From positions 2,158 through 47,409 of IMG/VR virus record IMGVR_UViG_3300030104_005616: a stretch of 45,252 nucleotides of DNA; one strand, written 5' to 3'. Shown here one piece after another: positions 38,247 through 45,252 of this stretch. The DNA is from a virus. The notes under the pieces are model-generated. The model ran no database searches and was not told the origin of the DNA. It worked only from the letters and a program-made list of their open reading frames with translations. The position numbers and the translations under genes were made by a program. Numbering within the stretch: position 1 is the stretch's first letter; each line of letters opens with the position of its first letter.

Positions 38247-41192
38247 CTAGAATTGAACACCTGATCTTGTGATAATGAAGTCAATAGCAATAAATTCTAT
38301 CGCTCTTGCTGGCTTAACAAAGATTTTAGCATACATGATGTTTTGATCAATCAAATCTGGTGTAGTAGTGGTCTCGTCTAAAACGAGTTTGTATTCTGAA
38401 ATACCGAATCTTGATTGAACATCGCCCAAGAGAAGGTCTGCTTGTGATTTAAAACGAGACCATGTTGCTTGAACATTTTGATCAAAAAGAATAGTATCAG
38501 CTATTTTTCCAATTCTCTTCTTAAGGTATACCATCAACCTTCTAACATTGATTCTATCCAATGCCGATGGTGTTTGCTGAAGTGTTTTCTGCCCGAAGAC
38601 AACAATTTCTCCAACTGCTGGGAATCTTGCAATTGGGTTGATGTTTAATTCATACAACTCATCGCGATCTGCTTTTGGAAGATTCTTCCAAGTTCCAATG
38701 ACACGTGGGCCATCATTACCGCCGAGGATAGAGATTCCACCGCGATTGAACCCTGCTGGTGCAAACCATGGACCTTCAGAATTTGCATCTGAGTAAGCCA
38801 AGGCTCCCGCTGCCGCAACTGATGCTGGAGCAACAAAGATGTCACCGTTTCCTGACAGGGTATCTCTCATACGAACTCTTGGAAAGTGTGTTGCAGCATA
38901 GCTTGTATTTAAATCTCTTGTTCTTGCAGTAGTGAGGACAGAGGCAACACTACCCCCAGCGGCTGCTCCGGTTCCAGTTTCATAAGATTCTTGGTAACCA
39001 TCATCTAAATCAACAAGTGCCAAGGCATCTCCGCGATCTTCAACAGTATCAATCAATTCATTTGTCAAAGCTTCGTTGTACAAACCTGGTATTGAAATTA
39101 CATCGTATTGCACAGCTTCACTATCAGAAACTGATTTGATTGATCTCTCGATAGAAGCATATGCATAGTGAGTGTTTGCAGCTTTGCCACTAAGAATACC
39201 ATTTGCAAATGGATCTACTTTAGTAATATCAAGTCCATCAAATCCACCAAACATAGGCATAGCAAATTGTCTTACACCTTTACTTAACAATGATTGAGAG
39301 CCCGAACCAGCAGTTACAGATAAACTTTCTGCTGCGGCTTTTATATGAGAGCCCGATGCCCAATAGAATGCATCACTTCCAGGTGATGTTTCATTGATAT
39401 CATCAAGTGAGAAAATAAAAGTATGTTCAGTTTGGTTAGCAACCTCTGTGTGCATATCGATACCACCACCAGAATAACGTATAAGGTCAATATAGCTTCT
39501 ATCATCAAAAACATGTCTTGTATTTGTGTTGGCCATCTTGTGCCTCAAACCATGCATATCGTTGCCTTTATAGTTGACACCGGTTCTGGATGTATTCTCT
39601 TCTGAAAGTTTCAATCTTGGAGGAAAGAAACTAGCTGTTATGTGAGAACCAGAAGGGGCAGCTATGAAGCTTGACCCGGCCACGCCGAGGAGTTGGTTCG
39701 TATTGAATGGAATATCAACAACACCACCTGTAACATACAGGTTGGCGACAATGGAGGAACCAGCGGCATCAGTACCAAGGGCTTTTGGTCCCTCAGAACC
39801 TGTTGAATAAGTAAACGGCCTTCCAGCAACTGGGCCATGGAATCCAAATGGAACTTTGTAAGCATCAGATATTGCGTCTAAATCGCCCAATTCAACATAA
39901 ACATAGTTAGAATTATTTGGATAATCACCAAACAATTCATAACGTTCGGTTGATGTGTCCCAAGTTTGATATTGAGTACCTATCTTTTTACCAATAAAGT
40001 TTTCAGAAGATTGATCTAAATTAAGATTACTAAATTCTTCTACCTTATCTCCACCAAGATTTCTAATACAAAGTGTAAATGTAGAATTTGGGCTTTGCAC
40101 TGTGCCGAGTTTTATGTTTTCAACAGTAATATAATAGTTGTTCTGGAACCACTCGCCTTCACTATGAGAAACCAAACGGAACAATTTATCCATTGCGGCA
40201 GGGTTGTAATTTGCAACATCGTCCTGTGGTGTAGGATCGCGATTAATAACCCAGCCTGATTTTGGTGCTACAGCTTCTGCTCTATGGTACATAAGATTAT
40301 TTGCTGCGGTTGCACCTTTTTGAAGCGGTAATAAAGCAGCAAATTGATCACCAGCATTAGCAGCGACATTGCTTGGATTTGTTATCAAGCGACTGACAGC
40401 TTCTTCAAAAGTTTCACCAAGCCAATAATTTTTTGTTGCAGATGCACCATAGTTCGTTGAATCCACTAATTGTGGATTTGTATTTAATACATTTCTAATA
40501 TAACCTTGCTTTTCAGAAGGATCAAAGTGAAATACTAGTGATTCTGTTGGGCCGTAGCTTGTACCACCGACAGTTATATCTAATTTAAAAGTTCCTGGTT
40601 TTGGAGCAGTGCTTATAGATGTAATCCATTCAACCGCTGATGAAGTGGGATGGGGGGTCCCGCCGGGCTGACATGCTGGGGAGCCGCTGAGACTCAATGC
40701 GGAGCCAGTTGTGTATATGATCGCAGCAAGTGTCCCTGTTACTACCGCTGATGATGATGGAATAATATACAAACCATAAGCAGTACCAGTAGAAACTGGC
40801 TTTGAATTGAAAAGTGCACCACCGTTATCCCAACCTGCATAGACATACGAGCCAAGCTTGGTTGGATTATCTTGACCAAGAAGTCTGACAAAAGTAACCG
40901 GAGAGGTTTCAGATGCCAACCAAGCTTGAGCAGCATAAGCTCCATATGTTGGACCTTGATTGTTACCATCACGCCAAACATCGTCATTAATAGTTCCTTT
41001 ACCACTAATTGGTTTTCCAAAAACATCAATAAAATTGTCTAAACTATTAACTTTAATTGGCTTGTTTGCGGGGCCAGAACGGGCTCTACCGATAATCAAT
41101 AAACCATCATCTTCTAAGGCAGGTTCCATTTTACTTTGATCAATCTCTGTGATCTGGACTCCTGGTGAAACGAAATCAAACTTTCTAGGCAT
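38247..41192 (-). CDS. Tail sheath protein (gp18-like)
   Basis: The 981-aa protein has the standard ends: FVSPGVQITEIDQS at the N-terminus and RRLMVYLKKRIGKIADTI followed by LIDQNIMYAKIFVKPARAIEFI at the C-terminus. These polymerising domains are conserved in contractile sheaths. It is longer than T4 gp18 (659 aa); the extra 300 residues lie in variable, Gly/Ser-rich beta insertions (about 150-550) that would decorate the outside of the tail. It contracts during infection. A CTATTTA element lies 33 bases upstream. Confidence 0.93.
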   Translation of the reverse strand: MPRKFDFVSPGVQITEIDQSKMEPALEDDGLLIIGRARSGPANKPIKVNSLDNFIDVFGKPISGKGTINDDVWRDGNNQGPTYGAYAAQAWLASETSPVTFVRLLGQDNPTKLGSYVYAGWDNGGALFNSKPVSTGTAYGLYIIPSSSAVVTGTLAAIIYTTGSALSLSGSPACQPGGTPHPTSSAVEWITSISTAPKPGTFKLDITVGGTSYGPTESLVFHFDPSEKQGYIRNVLNTNPQLVDSTNYGASATKNYWLGETFEEAVSRLITNPSNVAANAGDQFAALLPLQKGATAANNLMYHRAEAVAPKSGWVINRDPTPQDDVANYNPAAMDKLFRLVSHSEGEWFQNNYYITVENIKLGTVQSPNSTFTLCIRNLGGDKVEEFSNLNLDQSSENFIGKKIGTQYQTWDTSTERYELFGDYPNNSNYVYVELGDLDAISDAYKVPFGFHGPVAGRPFTYSTGSEGPKALGTDAAGSSIVANLYVTGGVVDIPFNTNQLLGVAGSSFIAAPSGSHITASFFPPRLKLSEENTSRTGVNYKGNDMHGLRHKMANTNTRHVFDDRSYIDLIRYSGGGIDMHTEVANQTEHTFIFSLDDINETSPGSDAFYWASGSHIKAAAESLSVTAGSGSQSLLSKGVRQFAMPMFGGFDGLDITKVDPFANGILSGKAANTHYAYASIERSIKSVSDSEAVQYDVISIPGLYNEALTNELIDTVEDRGDALALVDLDDGYQESYETGTGAAAGGSVASVLTTARTRDLNTSYAATHFPRVRMRDTLSGNGDIFVAPASVAAAGALAYSDANSEGPWFAPAGFNRGGISILGGNDGPRVIGTWKNLPKADRDELYELNINPIARFPAVGEIVVFGQKTLQQTPSALDRINVRRLMVYLKKRIGKIADTILFDQNVQATWSRFKSQADLLLGDVQSRFGISEYKLVLDETTTTPDLIDQNIMYAKIFVKPARAIEFIAIDFIITRSGVQF

Positions 41193-41252
41193 TAAAATAC
41201 TCTCCTTTAAATAATTAACTCACAGTAAATAGTATTGTTTTAGCCTAAAATC

Positions 41253-42104
41253 CTATTCTCGATAATCGTTATCCTTTTCTTTCCAAGGAATCTGATCGCC
41301 AGCTATAACTCGCTCTCTAGATACCCGTATTTTAACGATATTCTCTCGGATTGTCACTTTTGGACGTTCACGATTTTTGCCTTCTCCAATTAAATATCCA
41401 AGCACTTTTATAGACACATTTGTTTCAAACATTCGCTCGTCTTCGCCCAAGTCTTTTACATTTTTAGTTTCAGTGAAGTCAGGCTGTATAAATGCTTCAT
41501 ACTTATGGCCCTCTTGTTCGAAGAAGAAGCCATTAATATTTCCCGTCTTTGCAATAAAAGGAGCAACCAAGTCATTCATTTGTTGCTGATATTCGGTTCT
41601 TAAAATTATATTATACATTACAGTAACATAGGATGGCACTGGTATTGTTATTTCTTGGTATACAGTCTTGCTTTTGTTGTTTAATTGGGGCCCTGTTTCT
41701 CTGCTATCTTTAAGTAAACGAGCAATGTCTGCATTATTAAAATTTCTTGTTTTGTCTTGCTTTATTCTTCTGGTGACTGTAACTGTGCCGCCTTTATAAT
41801 CATTCTTTTCATTGTAGTGTGCTTGAAAACTTCCCTTGAAAGTTGGGTCTTTTGCAATTGATTCTCGGTTTACTGAAATAATAGGGAGTTTCAATCTGCT
41901 GTCACTATCTCTTAAAAGTTGGTCTTTTTTGACTTGAAACGACCTTTCGGCTCCAAGCCAAATAACTGGAACTTTCTTATATCCTTCATTGGTTATTGTA
42001 GACAAATCGAGTGTTCTATCGACCCAATTATATAAACCAGTGTCTATTGTTTCTATTGTAGAAGGATCAAATGTAATTTCTTTAACTGGCATTGAATAGT
42101 CCAT
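41253..42104 (-). CDS. Tail completion / sheath terminator protein (gp15-like)
   Basis: The 283-aa protein fits gp15 in size (272 aa in T4) and position before the sheath gene. Residues 150-270 show IPVPSYVTVMYNIILRTEYQ, GFFFEQEGHKYEAFIQPDF, SIKVLGYLIGEGKNRERP and KIRVSRERVIAGD, a series I associate with phage tail-completion proteins. It caps the sheath and tube at the head end. A start at the ATG at 42092 is equally possible and would shorten the overlap with the upstream gene. Confidence 0.75.
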   Translation of the reverse strand: MDYSMPVKEITFDPSTIETIDTGLYNWVDRTLDLSTITNEGYKKVPVIWLGAERSFQVKKDQLLRDSDSRLKLPIISVNRESIAKDPTFKGSFQAHYNEKNDYKGGTVTVTRRIKQDKTRNFNNADIARLLKDSRETGPQLNNKSKTVYQEITIPVPSYVTVMYNIILRTEYQQQMNDLVAPFIAKTGNINGFFFEQEGHKYEAFIQPDFTETKNVKDLGEDERMFETNVSIKVLGYLIGEGKNRERPKVTIRENIVKIRVSRERVIAGDQIPWKEKDNDYRE

Positions 42105-42570
42105 CTCTTGCTCTAATACATTCTGCTATTGTTTCAAACTCATGCTCTGGTTGTCCGAACAAATGTTTGGGCTCAGATTTTTTCATGATCTCATAATAAA
42201 TATCGCCATATCTAACAAAGTCGCCAACTTGAACTTCTAAATCTTGATCTTCGGTCAATCTTCTTCTGTGGAACTTTACAGTTATCTTATCCATTACATC
42301 AACCGCAATATTTGACATGAAGTTGGTCTCTTCTCCACCATATTCAACCAAGGCAAAAACTCTAACTGGTGGTAGAAAGGTTTTTTCTATTGCCTCACCA
42401 TAAAGTGGGTGGTAATTTGTATGATCAATATCAATTGGAAAGTACAAAATTTGCTGTCCGATGACTCTTTCAATGATTTCATCATTTACTTGCTTTACTA
42501 AATCTCTTTCTTTTTCCCCAAGGAACATCGGAGGAGGCGGTTGTGCTAATTTTTTCCATTTATCCGACAT
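42082..42570 (-). CDS. Neck / head-completion protein (gp14-like)
   Basis: A 162-aa protein resembling the core of T4 gp14 (256 aa): a helix with VKQVNDEIIERVIGQQILYFPID, a beta core with IAVDVMDKITVKFHRR, and VGDFVRYGDIYYEIMKKSEPK followed by LFGQPEH. It lies between the gp13-like and gp15-like genes, exactly the T4 order, and its end overlaps the next start. It should form a ring of the neck. Pattern-based, moderate confidence. Confidence 0.72.
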   Translation of the reverse strand: MSDKWKKLAQPPPPMFLGEKERDLVKQVNDEIIERVIGQQILYFPIDIDHTNYHPLYGEAIEKTFLPPVRVFALVEYGGEETNFMSNIAVDVMDKITVKFHRRRLTEDQDLEVQVGDFVRYGDIYYEIMKKSEPKHLFGQPEHEFETIAECIRARDGLFNAS

Positions 42571-42574
42571 TTAA

Positions 42575-43849
42575 TTATCCTACAAATATTTTCAAAGGTG
42601 TCTTCCCAACAATATTTTGAGCACTATCAGTCATTTCAGAATCATTGGCAAGAAGCTTTTGATAAGTCATTTCATCTAGTTGTGTCTTCAACTCTTCTCT
42701 TAGTGTTTGTTGTTCATCTTTTGCCTGAGATAAAAGATCAGCGGAATTTAAATTAATATTGTCTCCGGGGATCGGTATAGACCCTCCAAATTTTCCTCTA
42801 ACATGTCCTAATGTCTCCTTGGATAAAGCAAGAGCAAATCTACGGATCCATTGTTTACCAATTGAATTAATATTCTCGTAAGGAACATTTTCAAATGGAA
42901 GTGTGTTCATATTATTAATTCCATTCTGTCCAGATTCAAAATCATCTTCCCAAGGTTCATTTTCATTATCAATAGAAAATCTAAACCAAAAGCTTTTTGG
43001 TGATACATTGTCTGGGGCTGGGTATAACATTAATTTGTTATTAATAATTTCATAAGAATAGTGAGAGGTTCTGGTGTATAAGTGGTCCTCAAATTGAATA
43101 GCTTGAATCTTATTTTGCCAAGCAGGTATTACTTGAAAAGAAGAATCATCAGCATATTGGCCATAGTTTTGTAAATCTCCAACAACATTCAAGCCTCCAT
43201 AGTAACCATAAAATCTCCACATTTGACGTGGGGTAACATAATAAACTTGATGTATTTTGATTCTATTTCCTCCAACTTTATTATAATAAGGAACTGATGA
43301 ATCTGAAATCGCTGAAGATGAAATAATACTTTGCAAATCATAGATTTGTTGTTTATCAACTGTTGTTATAGAGCCTGAGTAAATTGTTGTTCTTCCTCCA
43401 ACAACTGCTTCTGTTGAATATGCATCAGATATACGGAATGCCGTTTCAAAGGAGAATTTAGGATATTTAAGGGCCACATCTTCGGGGCCACTAGTGACAT
43501 CGCCTCGGTGGTCGAAACTTGCTGTTTGTGCCCCTAGCATTGATCCTAGAGTGTTTTTAGATTGATGTAGGTTCACTAAATAAGAATATTCAAAGACTGC
43601 TTCTTCATAATTTGCATAAACACTGCCTGATGGCATTTCTATGTCTAATACATCTCCACCTAATTTCTTATAAGTATAGGCAACCTGTGCAACTGCACCT
43701 GATATAAAACCAGCAGATGCAGTATAATAACCAATAGGGCACGCAGCAGCTACATCAGAATCCCCAGGAGCCACACCAGTAAAAGATACTGACTCCGGTA
43801 ATACTATAGCGCTCTTAGTTGAAGCCGGTGTTAAAGTTGGTATTGCCAT
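42575..43849 (-). CDS. Putative neck protein (gp13-like)
   Basis: About 424 aa from the ATG at 43849 (GGGGGA site); an in-frame TTG at 43864 is less likely. The N-terminal part has predicted helices and beta strands with YVTPRQMWRFYGYYGGLNV near residue 200. The C-terminal part is a helix with IGKQWIRRFALALSKETLG, then IPIPGDNINLNSADLL and a Glu/Gln-rich coiled end, a pattern I remember from phage neck proteins. Longer than T4 gp13 (309 aa). Position before the gp14-like gene supports the neck role. A CTATTTA element lies 22 bases upstream. Confidence 0.65.
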   Translation of the reverse strand: MAIPTLTPASTKSAIVLPESVSFTGVAPGDSDVAAACPIGYYTASAGFISGAVAQVAYTYKKLGGDVLDIEMPSGSVYANYEEAVFEYSYLVNLHQSKNTLGSMLGAQTASFDHRGDVTSGPEDVALKYPKFSFETAFRISDAYSTEAVVGGRTTIYSGSITTVDKQQIYDLQSIISSSAISDSSVPYYNKVGGNRIKIHQVYYVTPRQMWRFYGYYGGLNVVGDLQNYGQYADDSSFQVIPAWQNKIQAIQFEDHLYTRTSHYSYEIINNKLMLYPAPDNVSPKSFWFRFSIDNENEPWEDDFESGQNGINNMNTLPFENVPYENINSIGKQWIRRFALALSKETLGHVRGKFGGSIPIPGDNINLNSADLLSQAKDEQQTLREELKTQLDEMTYQKLLANDSEMTDSAQNIVGKTPLKIFVG

Positions 43850-43898
43850 ACATAAATCCCCCAATCAAGATTAAATAGTTTCCAGAATGGGAAAGCTT

Positions 43899-44234
43899 CT
43901 AACTCTTCTTTCTAGTTGTCTTTGGTGCTCTTTTACGAGGAGCTTTTTTGGCTGGGGTTGCTTTTTTTGCTTTTGCTTCGGCTTCTTTCTTTGCTTTTAG
44001 TTCAGCTTCTTTTTTGGCTTCTTCTTTGGCTCTGAGTTCGGCGGCTTCTGCTTCGGCTTTGAGTTTAGCTGCTTTGGCTTCTGCTTCTTGTGCTTCTTTT
44101 AATTTTTGAATTCTTACGGAGTTTTCTTCTACGACTCTACCAAGACCATTTCTAATAAGGTCTTGATCTGGGACTTCTTGTCCAGCATTTAATTTTCTAA
44201 GAATTAACTTTTTTCTTTTGGATCTTCTACCCAT
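43899..44234 (-). CDS. Ala/Lys/Glu-rich coiled-coil protein with basic tail
   Basis: The 111-aa protein starts basic (MGRRSKRKKLILRKL), continues with a long Ala/Lys/Glu helix of K-A-E-A-type repeats (residues 40-90) and ends in a histone-H1-like tail of Lys/Arg/Pro/Ala/Thr. Such composition can bind DNA or other acidic partners. It sits between beta-rich structural genes and the neck gene. It may be a DNA-binding virion protein. No function is known to me. Confidence 0.68.
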   Translation of the reverse strand: MGRRSKRKKLILRKLNAGQEVPDQDLIRNGLGRVVEENSVRIQKLKEAQEAEAKAAKLKAEAEAAELRAKEEAKKEAELKAKKEAEAKAKKATPAKKAPRKRAPKTTRKKS

Positions 44235-44277
44235 AATATTCTCCTTAAATATAAAATAATTAGTCTCAAAAAGAAAA

Positions 44278-44295
44278 AGCCCACCGAAGTGAGCT
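44278..44295 (-). terminator. Terminator after the beta-rich structural gene
   Basis: On the minus strand AGCTCAC, TTCG, GTGGGCT with one G-U pair, followed by TTTTTCTTTTT. It separates the tandem beta-rich genes from the coiled-coil and neck genes. Confidence 0.85.
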
Positions 44296-44323
44296 TAGTC
44301 TTAATAAGCGGAAATAGTTCCTA

Positions 44324-44776
44324 TTAGGTGAAGACAGCAGCAGTGCGAGCATCAGCAATAATCACACCAGTAGCTTGCCAGCTTGTACCATCGCAATAAA
44401 GTTCAACATATGATCCTACATGAATATCATCAATAAGTCTAACTATTTGATCAGACCCATCGTCTTTATTGGTTCCAATTGAGGTATTAGCCGAAGAACC
44501 AGCATAAACAAGATTCACAAGGGTGCCTTTAATTACATCAGTGCCATTGGCTGTGATATCGATTTGAGCAGCATTATTGGCCATTTGAGCCATAAATTGA
44601 AACCTAAAATATGCTCCCTCTTGAACAGGGGGAAGGGTAATTGTAATGGTGTCGGCGGCATCATAATTAATAAAGAAAAGTTCACCAGTCTCCGCTGCTG
44701 AAATTGTTTTGCTACCTGTAATAATTTCTGCTCTTTGGCGGGATGCGACTCTTGCGCTTCTTGCAACTCTTGACAT
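44324..44776 (-). CDS. Small beta-rich virion protein, paralogue 1
   Basis: The 150-aa protein has a basic N-terminus (MSRVARSARVASRQRA), then a compact beta domain: TITITLPPVQEGAYFRFQF, an IDITANGTDVIKG turn and HVGSYVELYCDGTSWQATG at the end. It shares this pattern with the partial gene to the right. The fold suggests a decoration protein or fibre domain in the virion; the last segment is typical of phage beta-helical or fibre proteins. AGGAG Shine-Dalgarno. Confidence 0.75.
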   Translation of the reverse strand: MSRVARSARVASRQRAEIITGSKTISAAETGELFFINYDAADTITITLPPVQEGAYFRFQFMAQMANNAAQIDITANGTDVIKGTLVNLVYAGSSANTSIGTNKDDGSDQIVRLIDDIHVGSYVELYCDGTSWQATGVIIADARTAAVFT

Positions 44777-44889
44777 AATGTGTTCTCCTTAAAAATATCA
44801 ATAAAATATGTGTGTGGGCTTATTCTGCCCTATCCTTTGTAAGTAGTATTTGCGAATGAAAAAAGAAAAAATCTAGGGCTTTTTATTAT

Positions 44890-45252
44890 CTATACTACTG
44901 CGGTGTAGAATACAGAAGCAGAAAGATGAGAAGCAATGGTCTTGCCAGTAGCTTGCCAGTTTGTCCCATCGCAATGAAGTTCCAAATATGTTCCAACATG
45001 AATTGTATTGGCTGGCTGACCACTAATACTTCCACTATAACAAAGAAGCAAAGAGGCATTGTCTTTATTGGTGGCGACATCAGCATCCCCACTCGCGGTT
45101 TCATATATGAAATTTAATACTGTACCTTTTATAGTTCCAGCACCATCTGCTGTTATAATATTAACTTTAGAATTAACCGCATTCATTGCAGTCATAAATT
45201 GAAATCTAAAGTAGGCTCCATCTTGAACAGGCGGCAATGTAAGAGTAATTGT
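44890..45252 (-). CDS. Small beta-rich virion protein, paralogue 2 (5' end cut off)
   Basis: Open to the right edge: the frame is read from 45252 as TITLTLPPVQDGAYFRFQF, so the true start lies outside the window and an internal TTG is not the start. The visible 120 residues parallel paralogue 1, with GAGTIKGTVLNFIYE and HVGTYLELHCDGTNWQATG, and end VFYTAVV. The two genes arose by tandem duplication. Presumed structural. Confidence 0.75.
   Translation of the reverse strand, partial: TITLTLPPVQDGAYFRFQFMTAMNAVNSKVNIITADGAGTIKGTVLNFIYETASGDADVATNKDNASLLLCYSGSISGQPANTIHVGTYLELHCDGTNWQATGKTIASHLSASVFYTAVV

Noticed and set aside
1-45252. tRNA genes, CRISPR arrays, integrase or transposase
   Set aside because: No cloverleaf with CCA-type end, no regularly spaced direct repeats, and no DDE, tyrosine or serine recombinase motif was recognised.

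Overview
The window looks like about 45 kb from the genome of a large tailed phage with a contractile tail (a divergent T4-like myovirus, class Caudoviricetes). All genes I accept lie on the minus strand, so transcription runs from high to low coordinates. The right part (about 25.4-45.25 kb) encodes the virion: beta-rich structural proteins at the edge, neck and tail-completion proteins (gp13/gp14/gp15-like), a 981-aa tail sheath, two tail-tube paralogues, a gp26-like protein overlapping a gp51-like protein at a run of seven T, a tape measure protein, gp53 and other baseplate proteins, including one of 1719 aa. The gene order follows T4-type neck and tail modules. No tRNA, integrase, transposon or CRISPR array was seen, and no gene-free stretch exceeds 300 bases.

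The middle (about 11-25.4 kb) is a replication and nucleotide-metabolism block: a short family A DNA polymerase, a diverged tubulin/FtsZ-like protein, gp32-like single-strand binding protein, an FKBP-type prolyl isomerase, a tiny lipoprotein, a GHKL/MORC-like ATPase, UvsX/RecA, a PurA/PurZ-family adenylosuccinate synthetase, a 5'-3' exonuclease, a DnaB/gp41-like helicase, a B12-dependent class II ribonucleotide reductase, a GroES-like co-chaperonin and ThyX. T4 itself uses a family B polymerase, so the replisome is mosaic.

The left part (about 0-11 kb) is accessory: a J-domain protein, thymidine kinase, a PiT-type phosphate permease, a metallophosphoesterase, an Smr-like miniprotein, a ClpS-like N-end-rule adaptor, a run of small paralogous F-x-hydrophobic-GDLV proteins, lipoproteins, and proteins that share an N-terminal amphipathic tag.

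The most interesting signals are: (1) a shared N-terminal module of about 22 residues, ending in L-x-E, on four otherwise unrelated proteins. It resembles the capsid-targeting propeptides of T4 internal proteins and suggests a packaged-cargo system; (2) a highly diverged tubulin/FtsZ-like gene; (3) a probable +1 programmed frameshift joining the gp26-like and gp51-like products; (4) three copies of a conserved hairpin upstream of FKBP, GHKL ATPase and UvsX; (5) a very stable GC hairpin at the predicted 5' end of the gp32 mRNA; (6) two promoter classes: near-consensus sigma-70 promoters, often with an extended -10, before early-type operons, and a CTATTTA element in gaps before virion and cargo genes.

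The host cannot be fixed from sequence. The B12-dependent reductase, phosphate permease and family resemblances suggest a marine or aquatic bacterium. The Ser/Pro/Glu/Asp-repeat lipoprotein is the sort seen in some Myxococcota-like bacteria, but this is only a hint. Function names rest on motif recognition and remembered families; no database search was run.
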